64,000 bases of DNA from Demequina sp. NBRC 110054 (lineage in GTDB: Bacteria; Actinomycetota; Actinomycetes; Actinomycetales; Demequinaceae). The position numbers were made by a program, and so were the translations under genes. Location: contig NZ_BBRK01000005.1 in NCBI RefSeq assembly GCF_002090115.1, positions 665,415-729,414 of the forward strand, in the 5' to 3' direction. Shown one piece after another: positions 50,902-59,179 of this stretch. Below the pieces are notes generated by a model. It had not been told where the DNA came from. It worked only from the letters and a program-made list of their open reading frames with translations, and did no database searches. The stretch's first letter is position 1. Each line of letters starts with the position of its first letter.

Positions 50902-51528
50902 TCAGGCCCTCACCGGCTCCGCTCCGACGTTGTGGCGGTCGAGCGACCAGCCGCCGTCGCCCGAGCGCACCAGGCGGGACCAGCATGCGTTCTCGAGCGT
51001 GCCGACGGCGCGGCCGGTCACGGGTGCGCCGATCAGCGTCGCGATAAGCATCCGACCGGTCGAGCCGTGCGAGACGAAGACCAGGTCTCCCCCGCCCGCG
51101 ACGTCGACGCGCGCGGCCCATTCCTCGGTCGCCGCCACGGCCCGCTCCGCGAGCTCGGCGTGCGTCTCGTAGCCCTCGATGCGCGGCTCCAGGCCGGCCT
51201 TCCAGCGGTCGTAGTCCTCGGGGTGGTGCACCTGGCGCAGATCCGCCTCGAGGCCCTCCCACACGCCGTAGGAACGCTCTCCGATGCGCGGGTCCTTGTG
51301 GATCGGCACGCCGAGCCCCGCGAAGAGGATCTCCGCGGTCTCGATCGCACGCGACAGGTGCGAGGCGACGACGGTCGGTGCCTCGCCGAGCTGGGTGAGC
51401 AGCCCGGACGATGCGGCCGCGGCCTGCGCACGGCCGGTGTCGTTCAGCGGGATGTCGGTCGAGCCCTGGAGACGGTTCTGCAGGTTCCAGTCCGTCTGGC
51501 CGTGGCGGACGATGTGAAGCCGGGTCAC
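50902..51528 (-). CDS. Histidine phosphatase superfamily protein (tandem paralogue)
   Basis: A 208-residue phosphatase: LHIVRHGQTDWNLQNRLQGS, ERSYGVWEGLEADLR, and FVSHGSTGRM. Related to the next gene but clearly diverged. The GTG at 51528 overlaps the rsfS stop (GTGA). Together they suggest dephosphorylation of related small phosphates; targets are unknown. Confidence 0.88.
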   Translation of the reverse strand: MTRLHIVRHGQTDWNLQNRLQGSTDIPLNDTGRAQAAAASSGLLTQLGEAPTVVASHLSRAIETAEILFAGLGVPIHKDPRIGERSYGVWEGLEADLRQVHHPEDYDRWKAGLEPRIEGYETHAELAERAVAATEEWAARVDVAGGGDLVFVSHGSTGRMLIATLIGAPVTGRAVGTLENACWSRLVRSGDGGWSLDRHNVGAEPVRA

Positions 51529-51887
51529 TGCGCGTCGGGCAGCGGCACCACGGGACAGTCCTTCCACAGCCGCTCGAGCTCGTAGTAGGCGCGATCCTCC
51601 TGGTGCATCACGTGCACGATCACGTCGTTGAAGTCCATGAGGGCCCAGCGGCCCTCGCGCATGCCCTCGCGGCGGATCGCCTTGGCGCCCTCGTCGAGCA
51701 GCGCCTCCTCGATGCCCTCGGCGATCGCGGTGACCTGGCGCTCGTTGGTGCCAGAGGCGACGACGAACACGTCGGCCAGCGGGAGGTGCTCGGAGACGTC
51801 GAGAGCGATGATCTCCTCGGCCTTCTTGTCGGCCGCGGCGCGAGCCACGGCCTCGGTCAGCGCAAGGGCGCGGTGGGAGGCCGTCAT
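51525..51887 (-). CDS. rsfS: Ribosomal silencing factor RsfS
   Basis: A 120-residue Iojap-fold protein that binds uL14 and blocks subunit joining during starvation. KKAEEIIALDVSEHLPLADVFVVASG, GTNERQVTAIAEGIEEAL, and EGMREGRWALMDFNDVIVHVM are the family blocks. Both ends overlap neighbouring genes (start with the acidic protein, stop with the phosphatase), the normal nadD-rsfS context. Confidence 0.96.
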   Translation of the reverse strand: MTASHRALALTEAVARAAADKKAEEIIALDVSEHLPLADVFVVASGTNERQVTAIAEGIEEALLDEGAKAIRREGMREGRWALMDFNDVIVHVMHQEDRAYYELERLWKDCPVVPLPDAQ

Positions 51888-53830
51888 GCGCCGCGCACCA
51901 CGAGCTGGTAGACCAGCAGGCCGAGGACGAAGGCCACCGCACCGATGACGAGGAAGTGCGCCCAGTGCATGTCGCGGGCGCCATGGGTCGGCTCGAGCTG
52001 CGGCACCTCGCGGCGCGGCACCTCGATGCCGTCCGTCACGGGCCCCGCGACGATCGGCTCCGAGGCCTCGCCCTGCGTCGCCGACTGGGTCGCGGGACGT
52101 GCGGCCTCCTCGAGCGCGGCGAGGTCGGGCATCGGAAGGGCTCCGACCGCGGTCTGCTCGTCGGGGTCGAAGTCCGTGGGCCCGCCCAGCAGCGGGTGCG
52201 TGTCCCACACGGACGGGGCCTCGCCGTGGCCGCGCGTCGGAGAGGTCCCGAAGGCGGTGACGGGCGGGAACGCCTGGGTGGGCGCGTCGTCCCCGTGCTG
52301 CGCGGTGAGGGCGTGGGGCGCCGCAGCGGGCGTGATCGTCCGAGCGGCGGGGTCTCCGAACACCTCGGCGGGCAGCTCGCGCTCGTGCGGCGCGGGCTCG
52401 CCGAGCCTGTCCGCGACGGCCGCACCCGCGGCGCGCGCCGCGTGATCGACCGTCTCCGGATCGATGGCGGCGGTGGCGGTCCAGATGCCCGCGGGGGCGG
52501 ACCCTTCGGCCGCGGGTGCCTCCGCCTCGGCGGTCGCGGTCTCCTCGGGGGGCGCAGCCGCCTGGAGAGCCTCCTCGAGCGCGGCGGCCTCCGGGGTGAG
52601 CGTGCCGCGCGTCGCGGGCTGCTCGGCGGCGGGCGACTCGACGGGCTCGGCCGCCTCGTCGGCGACGGGCTCGGCCACGGCCACCTGCGCGGGCGTCGGC
52701 TCCGACGACGCCTGTCCCGCGGCGGGAGTCAGGGGCGGCAGGGGCGTGCGCTGCATCGGGGCGGCGGCCTGCGCACGGGCGTGGGCCGCGCCCTCCTCCA
52801 TCATCTTCGCCTGGGGCGAGCCCGGGGGGAAGAGGGACAGCAGGCTCGCGGGGAGGCCGCTGGCCGGAGGCTCCTCCGACGCTGCGGGCTCCTCGGCGGA
52901 CTCGACGGGCTGGGCCTCGACGTCCGGCGCGGTCTGCTGGGTCGCGGGCTCCTCCGCAGCGGGCTGCAGGAGATCCTGCTCTCCCGGCGTCTGCGCGGAG
53001 CGCGGCTCGTCAGGGGTGGATGCCTCTCCCGGCTGATCGGCGGCGCGTCGCCGCGTGAGGCCGGTGAAGGGCAGACGACCTGCCTCCTCAGCGTCCTCAC
53101 CCGAGGAGGGGCTCATGATCCCCGCGTAGTCCTCGACCACAGGCGCACCGGTGCCGGGCTCCTCCGACTGCGACGGCGCAGTCTCCTGAACGCTCGGCGA
53201 AGGCTCGCTCGAGGGCCACGCGAACTGGGCCGCGGCGGGAGCCACGGCCTCCGCCGTCGGCCACTGCACGGCGGTGTCCCCCGGCTCCTCGGCCGGGGCC
53301 TCGTCGAACGCCTCTCCGGAGGGTTCCTCAGCATCGTCGGCTGCGGACTCGACGACAGGCGCGGCAGCCTCGACCGGCGCGACGGCCTCAACCGGCTCGG
53401 CCGCGGGCTCTGCGATCGCGTCGGCGACGGGTGCCTGGGCGGGGTACTCCTCTGCGGGCGGCTCCTGCGTCGGCGGCTCGCCGTGGCCATCCTGGCCCGC
53501 GGACACACGGCGCAGCTCCTCGGAGGTGACCTCCGCTTCGAGCGCCGCCTGCTCCGCGCGTTCGCGGGCTTGTCGCTCCTGCTCCGCGACGACCTCGGGG
53601 GTCATCGCGGGGAGCTGACCGGTCGCGAGCATCTCCTCCTCGGCGGTCCACGTCTCCATCGGGTGCTGGGTGCGCTCAAGGGCACGCCGCTCCTTGCGCG
53701 TCAGCGGACGTCCGTCCTTGCCGATCGCGGCCGTCTGGCTCGTGGCGAGGTCGTCGAACTCGGCCGCCGCGGCCTGCTCCGCGCGCAGGCGTCGTTCGCG
53801 CCGCGAGAGCGGCGCACCCGAGTCAGTCAT
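51884..53830 (-). CDS. Large acidic Ala/Pro/Glu-rich tail-anchored membrane protein
   Basis: A 648-residue protein between nadD and rsfS. The N-terminus is charged and coiled-coil-like (LSRRERRLRAEQAAAAEFDD, LTRKERRALERTQ). The middle is long, low-complexity and acidic (repeats of AEEP, EPVE, AAPV-type units). The C-terminus has one helix about 20 residues from the end (HFLVIGAVAFVLGLLVYQLV), leaving a short basic tail. No enzymatic motif is seen. Start 53830 (MTDSGAPLSRRERR) overlaps the nadD end by 8 bases. The position is conserved in many actinobacteria, but I do not recognise a function. Rapid sequence drift is expected. Confidence 0.7.
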   Translation of the reverse strand: MTDSGAPLSRRERRLRAEQAAAAEFDDLATSQTAAIGKDGRPLTRKERRALERTQHPMETWTAEEEMLATGQLPAMTPEVVAEQERQARERAEQAALEAEVTSEELRRVSAGQDGHGEPPTQEPPAEEYPAQAPVADAIAEPAAEPVEAVAPVEAAAPVVESAADDAEEPSGEAFDEAPAEEPGDTAVQWPTAEAVAPAAAQFAWPSSEPSPSVQETAPSQSEEPGTGAPVVEDYAGIMSPSSGEDAEEAGRLPFTGLTRRRAADQPGEASTPDEPRSAQTPGEQDLLQPAAEEPATQQTAPDVEAQPVESAEEPAASEEPPASGLPASLLSLFPPGSPQAKMMEEGAAHARAQAAAPMQRTPLPPLTPAAGQASSEPTPAQVAVAEPVADEAAEPVESPAAEQPATRGTLTPEAAALEEALQAAAPPEETATAEAEAPAAEGSAPAGIWTATAAIDPETVDHAARAAGAAVADRLGEPAPHERELPAEVFGDPAARTITPAAAPHALTAQHGDDAPTQAFPPVTAFGTSPTRGHGEAPSVWDTHPLLGGPTDFDPDEQTAVGALPMPDLAALEEAARPATQSATQGEASEPIVAGPVTDGIEVPRREVPQLEPTHGARDMHWAHFLVIGAVAFVLGLLVYQLVVRGA

Positions 53831-54413
53831 CCGTCCCTCCGATGTACAGATCGTGCTCCTGGATGTAATCGGCAACAGCATGAGGGACGAGGTACCGGAT
53901 AGGTCGCCCCTCTCCGACCCGTCGCCGAACGTCCGTCGAGGATACATCCAGCGCGGGGGCCTCTACCACTGCATACGCGCCGCTAGACGGTGACATCGCG
54001 TGTCCGGGCCTGGTGACCGCGACGAAGCGCGCGAGGGCGAGGAGCCGGTCGGCGTCACGCCACTCCGAGAGCCTCGCGAGGGCGTCCGCGCCGGCGATGA
54101 AGTACAGCTCGGCGTCGGGCTGCTGTGCCCGCAGGTCCTCGAGCGTGTCGACGGTGAATGTCGTGCCGCCTCGGTCGATGTCCACGGTCGACACGTCGAG
54201 CCGCGGATCGTGCGCCACCGCGAGCCGGCACATCGCGAGTCGATGCTCGGCGTGCGCGGGGCCGTCGGGCTCCTTGAAGGGCTGCGCGGCCGTCGGCACC
54301 AGCAGCACGCGGTCGAGGCCGAGGGACGCGCATACCTCGCTGGCCGCGGCCAGGTGGCCGTGGTGGATGGGATCGAACGTCCCCCCGAGGACTCCGACGC
54401 GGGTGCCTGCCAC
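53823..54413 (-). CDS. nadD: Nicotinate-nucleotide adenylyltransferase
   Basis: A 196-residue NMN/NaMN adenylyltransferase in NAD synthesis. GVLGGTFDPIHHGHL carries the nucleotide-binding GTFDPxHxGH motif; LVPTAAQPFKEP, and SSTDVRRRVGEGRPIRYLVP near the C-terminus is the ISST(x)R substrate motif. The GTG start (54413) lies two bases after the stop of the small membrane protein gene. Confidence 0.96.
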   Translation of the reverse strand: MAGTRVGVLGGTFDPIHHGHLAAASEVCASLGLDRVLLVPTAAQPFKEPDGPAHAEHRLAMCRLAVAHDPRLDVSTVDIDRGGTTFTVDTLEDLRAQQPDAELYFIAGADALARLSEWRDADRLLALARFVAVTRPGHAMSPSSGAYAVVEAPALDVSSTDVRRRVGEGRPIRYLVPHAVADYIQEHDLYIGGTDD

Positions 54414-54415
54414 GG

Positions 54416-54562
54416 TCAGTGGCGGCTGCCGAGGCTCCGGAACGAGTACGTGATCAGCAGCAGACCGGCCAGGGCGCCGAACGCCAGCAGCCCGATCGCG
54501 GGCGCATTGATGCTCGACTCATGAACGGCCTCGGCGACCGGGGCAACCTCGCTGAAGATCAC
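54416..54562 (-). CDS. Small membrane protein upstream of nadD
   Basis: A 48-residue frame with GTG start at 54562 after AAGGAGGGATCACC, a strong ribosome site. An acidic N-terminus (VIFSEVAPVAEAVHESS) leads into a hydrophobic helix (APAIGLLAFGALAGLLLITY), then SFRSLGSRH. The stop TGA is two bases before nadD, so it is in the same operon. It resembles the short membrane proteins seen before nadD in other Micrococcales. Function unknown. Confidence 0.78.
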   Translation of the reverse strand: MIFSEVAPVAEAVHESSINAPAIGLLAFGALAGLLLITYSFRSLGSRH

Positions 54563-54621
54563 GGTGATCCCTCCTTCATCGGGCACAAGTATTCCATGCC
54601 GCGGTCCGTGCGCCGATCTGC

Positions 54622-54636
54622 CGCTCTGTGAGAGCG
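54622..54636. terminator. Weak hairpin after P-type ATPase gene
   Basis: CGCTCT (54622-54627), loop GTG, AGAGCG (54631-54636), just after the ATPase stop. No T-run; probably weak attenuation before the small protein-nadD promoter. Confidence 0.35.
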
Positions 54637-54637
54637 C

Positions 54638-57385
54638 TCAACGTGCCCGCGCGGGGGCGACGACCTCGGTCACCTCGGCGACGGTCGCCGTCGCGGCGCG
54701 CCGGCGGCGCAGCGCCTTGTCGAGCTCGACGATGGCGACGACCGCGGCCGACAGCAGCACGCACGCGAGCCATTCGGCTCCGGTCAGTGACGTCGTATCG
54801 AGCCAGCGCTGGAGGAAGGGCAGCTCTGTGGCGACGATGGTCGCGGCGATCGGCCACGGCGCGAGCCTCCCTACCGCTCCCCAGGGGCCCCGGATTCCCG
54901 ACTCCGGGTCGCGCCGGAGGGCCACACCGGTGCCGACCGTCACGAAGGACACGATCACGAACGCCATCGTCATCGGGGGCGAGGCACCGCCTTCGGGGTC
55001 GAGCTCGCTCTCGAGCACGAGCAGGGGAACGAGCGCGGCGATCGCGAGCGAGCCTCCGTAGATGAGCCAGCGGACGAGAGACGCGGTGCTCGCGAGGCCT
55101 TCGGACGTGTCGCGCGGCGGGCGCCGCATCAGGCCACCCGATGCGGGGTCGGTGATGATCATGAGCACGGGGAAGAGCACGACCGCGAAGTTGAGGACCA
55201 GGGTCATGACCGGCGTGAGGGCCACTCCCCCGTTGACGTCGAGCAGGCTCGCGGCGAGGAACAGCAGCACGAGTGCGATGAGCTGCGCCATCTGGAACGT
55301 GAGGTAGTTCGTGATCTTGCTGTAGACGACGCGCCCCAGCCGCACCGCATGCACGAGCGTCGCGAAGTTGTCGTCCGTGAGCACGAGCTTCGCTGCCTGC
55401 TTGGTCACCTCGGATCCGCTGCCCATCGCGACGCCGATGTCGGCCTGCTTGATCGCGGCCGCGTCGTTGACAGCGTCGCCGGTCATGGCGACAACATCGC
55501 CCTGGCCCTGGAGATGCTGGACGAGCCTGAGCTTGTCCTGAGGAGTGACCCTGCCGAAGACCGACAGGCCCTCGAGCCTCCCGTCGAGCTCCGCATCGTC
55601 CATGGCGTCGAGCTCGGCCCCGGTGACGGCGTCGCCCTCGAGCCCGAGCTCGCGGCCGATCGCGGCCGCCGTGACCGCGTGATCGCCGGTGATCATGCGG
55701 ACCTGAATGCCCGCGGCGTGCGCCTCGCGCACTGCCTGCGCGGCCTCGGGACGCAAGGGATCGACGATGCCGACGACGCAGACGAAGGTCAGGCCCTGGA
55801 TCGCGGACATCGGGTCGGCGAGCGCCGCCTCCTCGTCCTCCTCGTCGACGATCTTGAGCGCGAGGGCGAGCGTGCGCAGCCCCTGAGAGGACCTGTACTC
55901 GATCTCCTCCGTCACGGCGTCGCCGACTTCGGCCACGGGAGTGACCTCGCGCCGCGCCGCGACAGCATCCTCCGACCTCGCAAGAAGCACATCCGGAGCG
56001 CCCTTCACCGCGGCGACAAGCCTGCGTCGCCCCTCCCATTCGAGGCGATGGAAGGTGGCCATGAACTTGTAGTCGGAGTCGAACGGCACCTCGGCCACGC
56101 GGGGGAACTGGCGGTGCGCCTCCGCCACGTCCACGCCGAGCTTGTGCGCGAGGACCACGAAGGCAGCCTCGGTCGGGTCGCCGACCACCTCACCCTCCGC
56201 CGACACCGTCGCGTCGTTCGGCAGCGCGAGCGCATAGGCGAGCGGGCCGCCCGGATCGACTGGCTCCCCGTCGGCGCTCCTGATGGCACCCTCGAACGAG
56301 TAACCCGCGCCGTCGACCGTGAAGGTATGGCCCGCGACCCAGATCGAGCGCGCGGTCATCTGGTTCATCGTGAGCGTGCCGGTCTTGTCGGAGCAGATCG
56401 CGCTCGTCGCGCCGAGGGTCTCCACGTCGTTGAGGGAGGCCACGATCGCCTTCGCGTCGGCGAGCTGTCGCGAGCCCCAGCCGAGCATGCCCTGGACGAA
56501 GGTCGGCAGACCGGTGGGGATCGCGGAGATCGCGACCGCAGTGCCGAGGAACATGAGGTCGGAGAAGGAATCGCCGCGACGCAGGCCGAGCAAAACGATG
56601 ACGGCGACCGCGCCCCACGCCACCGCGCCGATCACCTTGGTCAGGGAGCCGAGCTCCTTCTGGAGCGGGGACTGCACGCGCTCGACGCCGGTCAGCATCG
56701 TGGCGATCGCGCCCATCTCGGTGCCCATGCCCGTCTCCACGACGACCGCGGTCGCGGTCCCCCGAGTCACGGAGGTGTTCTGATAGACCATCGTGACACG
56801 GTCGCCCAGAGGGGTGTCGGAGTCGAGGGAGGCGTCCGCGCTCTTCTCGACCGGTGCGCTCTCGCCGGTAAGCGCGGCCTCCTGTGCCTCGAGCGTGCTC
56901 GAGCGGAGCAGCCGCGCGTCGGCGGGCACGATGTCGCCCGCTTCGAGCTCGAGCACGTCGCCCGGCACCACCTCGGCCGCCGGGACCTCCGTGACGGCGC
57001 CGTCCCTGCGCACCCGCACCATGGGCACCTGCATGGTGGCGAGCGCGTCCACGCTCGCCTGCGCCTTGCGTTCCTGCGCCGCGCCCGACCACACGTTCGC
57101 GATGACGAGCAGGCCGATCATGATGGCCGTGGAGGTCTCCGCGATCACTGCCGAGACGATGCAGACGCCGACGAGCATGAGGTTCATCGGGTCGGCGAGC
57201 TGGTTGAGCGCCATGCGCCACACACTCGGTGGCTTCGCCGCGGTGAGCTCGTTCGGACCGTGCTCGGCGAGGCGAGTCTGCGCTTGCGCGCCGGTCAGGC
57301 CCTCGGGGCCGGACCCCCGCGCCTCCACCGCCTCAGAGGAGGTGAGGGTCCACCACGCCGTCCGCTGCTCCGTCGTCGCGCTCAC
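54638..57385 (-). CDS. P-type cation-transporting ATPase with atypical ion-site residues
   Basis: A 915-residue pump. Actuator LTGESAPV, phosphorylation motif ICSDKTGTLT, nucleotide loop KGAPDVLL, and hinge VAMTGDAVNDAAAIKQADIG (GDAVND in place of GDGVND). Membrane helix 4 reads ISAIPTGLPTFV; in Ca pumps this is PEGLP, so the Glu ion ligand is Thr. Helix 6 reads LVLNFAVVLFP, lacking the NxxTD Asp. The ion therefore cannot be assigned. A GTG at 57385 with GGGAG upstream is the likely start; a GTG at 57418 is less likely. It separates proA from the nadD group. Confidence 0.85.
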   Translation of the reverse strand: MSATTEQRTAWWTLTSSEAVEARGSGPEGLTGAQAQTRLAEHGPNELTAAKPPSVWRMALNQLADPMNLMLVGVCIVSAVIAETSTAIMIGLLVIANVWSGAAQERKAQASVDALATMQVPMVRVRRDGAVTEVPAAEVVPGDVLELEAGDIVPADARLLRSSTLEAQEAALTGESAPVEKSADASLDSDTPLGDRVTMVYQNTSVTRGTATAVVVETGMGTEMGAIATMLTGVERVQSPLQKELGSLTKVIGAVAWGAVAVIVLLGLRRGDSFSDLMFLGTAVAISAIPTGLPTFVQGMLGWGSRQLADAKAIVASLNDVETLGATSAICSDKTGTLTMNQMTARSIWVAGHTFTVDGAGYSFEGAIRSADGEPVDPGGPLAYALALPNDATVSAEGEVVGDPTEAAFVVLAHKLGVDVAEAHRQFPRVAEVPFDSDYKFMATFHRLEWEGRRRLVAAVKGAPDVLLARSEDAVAARREVTPVAEVGDAVTEEIEYRSSQGLRTLALALKIVDEEDEEAALADPMSAIQGLTFVCVVGIVDPLRPEAAQAVREAHAAGIQVRMITGDHAVTAAAIGRELGLEGDAVTGAELDAMDDAELDGRLEGLSVFGRVTPQDKLRLVQHLQGQGDVVAMTGDAVNDAAAIKQADIGVAMGSGSEVTKQAAKLVLTDDNFATLVHAVRLGRVVYSKITNYLTFQMAQLIALVLLFLAASLLDVNGGVALTPVMTLVLNFAVVLFPVLMIITDPASGGLMRRPPRDTSEGLASTASLVRWLIYGGSLAIAALVPLLVLESELDPEGGASPPMTMAFVIVSFVTVGTGVALRRDPESGIRGPWGAVGRLAPWPIAATIVATELPFLQRWLDTTSLTGAEWLACVLLSAAVVAIVELDKALRRRRAATATVAEVTEVVAPARAR

Positions 57386-57464
57386 AAGATCTCCCGGTGA
57401 TCGTCTTTGGCCGCTCACCTGGGAACTTACTCTTGTTGGCGCTTGTGCGGCACCCCGCCATCAC

Positions 57465-58751
57465 TCAGGGCCGGACGTGACCGTCGCCGTAGGCGATCCA
57501 CTTGGTCGTCGTGAGCTCGCCGAGGCCCATCGGGCCGCGCGCGTGCAGCTTCTGCGTGGAGATGCCGATCTCCGCGCCCAGACCGAACTCGCCGCCATCC
57601 GTGAAGCGCGTGGACGCGTTCACCATGATCGCCGCGGTATCGAGCCGGCTCGAGAAGGCCTCGGCGGCGTTGATGTCGTCCGTGACGATCGCCTCGGTGT
57701 GGCCCGTCGTATAGCGCTGGATGTGGTCGATCGCCTCGTCCAGAGAGTCGACCACCTTCACGGCCAGGTCGAGGCTCAGGTACTCGGTCGCCCAGTCCTC
57801 CTCCGTCGCGGCGACGATGTCGACGCTCTCGGGCGCGAGCACCGCGGTCTGCTCGTCTCCGTGCAGCACGACGCTCTCGGCTGCGAGGGCAGTCAGGAGC
57901 GCGGGCATCACCCGAGGAGCAGCGTCCTTGTGCACCAGCAGGGTCTCGGCGGCGTTGCACACGCCCACGCGCTGCGCCTTCGAGTTGACGGCGATCGCCA
58001 CGGCCCGCTCCGTCGGCGCGGACGCGTCGACGTACACGTGGCAGTTGCCCTCGCCGGTCTCGATGGTCGGCACCTTGGACTCGCGCACGACGGTCTGGAT
58101 GAGGCCGTGCCCACCGCGGGGCACGAGCACGTCGACATAGCCACGGGCACCCATGAGCACCTTGGCACCCTCGCGCCCGTACGCGTCGATCGACTGGATG
58201 GCGTCGCGGGGAAGACCGCAGCTCTCGAGCGCGCCCTGAAGCACATCGACGATGACCTCGTTCGACGACTGCGCAGCTGAGCCGCCACGGAGCACTGCCG
58301 CGTTGCCGGACTTCAGGCACAGCGCGGCAGCATCGACCGTCACATTCGGTCGCGCCTCGTAGATCATGCCGACCACACCCATCGGCACGGACTTCTGGAG
58401 GAGCCGCAGACCGTTGGGGAGGGTCGAGCCGCGGCGCACCTCTCCGATCGGGTCGGGCAGCCCTGCGACGAACCGCAGCGCTCCGGCGATCGCGCCGACG
58501 CGCTCCTCCGTCAGCGTGAGGCGGTCGAGCAGGCCTGCGCTCATGCCGCCGGCGCGCTCACGCTCGACGTCGATGGCGTTGGCCTCGACGATGCGAGCGG
58601 CCTCGCTGACGAGGGCATCGGCCATGGCGTGCAGCGCCTGGTCCTTGGCGGCGCGCGTCGCGGTGGCGAGCGACCGTGAGGCCTCCTTCGCGCGGCGGCA
58701 CGCGTCGAGGACGGCGGTCTCGGTGTCGAGGGGGACTGCGGTGTCGGTCAT
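57465..58751 (-). CDS. proA: Gamma-glutamyl phosphate reductase
   Basis: A 428-residue aldehyde dehydrogenase-fold enzyme for proline synthesis. VPMGVVGMIYEARPNVTVDA, VCNAAETLLVHKD (catalytic Cys), ASTRFTDGGEFGLGAEIGIS (ProA signature) and STQKLHARGPMGLGELTT. Start at 58751 (MTDTAVPLDTETAV) matches family length; the longer open frame upstream has no conserved residues. proB is not in the window, unlike the usual proBA pair. Confidence 0.96.
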   Translation of the reverse strand: MTDTAVPLDTETAVLDACRRAKEASRSLATATRAAKDQALHAMADALVSEAARIVEANAIDVERERAGGMSAGLLDRLTLTEERVGAIAGALRFVAGLPDPIGEVRRGSTLPNGLRLLQKSVPMGVVGMIYEARPNVTVDAAALCLKSGNAAVLRGGSAAQSSNEVIVDVLQGALESCGLPRDAIQSIDAYGREGAKVLMGARGYVDVLVPRGGHGLIQTVVRESKVPTIETGEGNCHVYVDASAPTERAVAIAVNSKAQRVGVCNAAETLLVHKDAAPRVMPALLTALAAESVVLHGDEQTAVLAPESVDIVAATEEDWATEYLSLDLAVKVVDSLDEAIDHIQRYTTGHTEAIVTDDINAAEAFSSRLDTAAIMVNASTRFTDGGEFGLGAEIGISTQKLHARGPMGLGELTTTKWIAYGDGHVRP

Positions 58752-58838
58752 GCGGTCAAGTCTATGTGCCGGTAGCAGGCCAGCCACAGGCGATCTGGAC
58801 CACGGACGCTCGCAGGCTCGGCTCTGCCGACGAGTGCC

Positions 58839-58855
58839 GGCCCAGCGGCTGGGCC
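58839..58855. other. Short stem-loop in the proA/rRNA gap
   Basis: GGCCCAG-CGG-CTGGGCC. The 224-base gap 58752-58975 between proA and the 5S gene contains no gene; this and the two hairpins listed next are the visible structures. Role uncertain; it may be part of the rRNA operon's terminator region. Confidence 0.35.
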
Positions 58856-58881
58856 CGGTGGGAGGGCCCATATACGCCAAT

Positions 58882-58903
58882 GGGCCGCCACGATTGGCGG
58901 CCC
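58882..58903 (-). terminator. rRNA operon terminator hairpin (distal)
   Basis: GGGCCGCC (58882-58889), loop ACGATT, GGCGGCCC (58896-58903), downstream of the 5S gene on the minus strand. Second of two similar arms, giving tandem terminators as common after rRNA operons. Confidence 0.72.
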
Positions 58904-58936
58904 TTCTTGGGTCAAACCCCTACCAGGGGAAATGCC

Positions 58937-58964
58937 GAAGGGCCGCCTTGTGGGGCGGCCCTTC
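58937..58964 (-). terminator. rRNA operon terminator hairpin (proximal)
   Basis: GAAGGGCCGCC (58937-58947) pairs with GGCGGCCCTTC (58954-58964), loop TTGTGG; 11 pairs. It lies 11 bases past the 5S 3' end. On the minus strand the stem is followed by GGCATTTCCCC. Confidence 0.82.
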
Positions 58965-58975
58965 GTGAAGTGTGT

Positions 58976-59094
58976 GTTCCGCAGCGTCCTACTCTCCCAC
59001 ACCCTGGCGAGTGCAGTACCATCGGCGCTGAGAGGCTTAGCTTCCGGGTTCGGAATGGGACCGGGCGTTTCCCTCTCGCTATGGCTGCGGAAAC
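58976..59094 (-). rRNA. rrf: 5S ribosomal RNA
   Basis: About 119 nt: 5' GTTTCCGCAGCCATAGC and 3' GAGTAGGACGCTGCGGAAC, with the helix-forming CCGAACCCGGAAGC and GGTACTGCACTCGCC segments. Ends are set by terminal helix pairing and are accurate to a few bases. Confidence 0.95.
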
Positions 59095-59113
59095 TCTATG
59101 GAGATGTCAAACG

Positions 59114-59138
59114 GGTTCCCGTCCGTATCTCGGGAACC
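59114..59138. other. Hairpin in 23S-5S spacer
   Basis: GGTTCCCG (59114-59121) pairs with CGGGAACC (59131-59138), between the 23S 3' side and 5S. Overlaps the edge of the 23S processing arm (59132-59158), so the two structures exclude each other. Confidence 0.5.
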
Positions 59139-59158
59139 GCACAGTGGACGCGTAGCAT
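59132..59158 (-). other. 23S 3' processing-stem arm
   Basis: Sequence around GCACAGTGGACGCGTAGCAT is the reverse complement, nearly exact, of ITS1 positions 62291-62316. It can form the long stem that encloses 23S and is cut by RNase III in other bacteria. Confidence 0.65.
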
Positions 59159-59179
59159 TACTTCGAAAATCTTGAGTGT

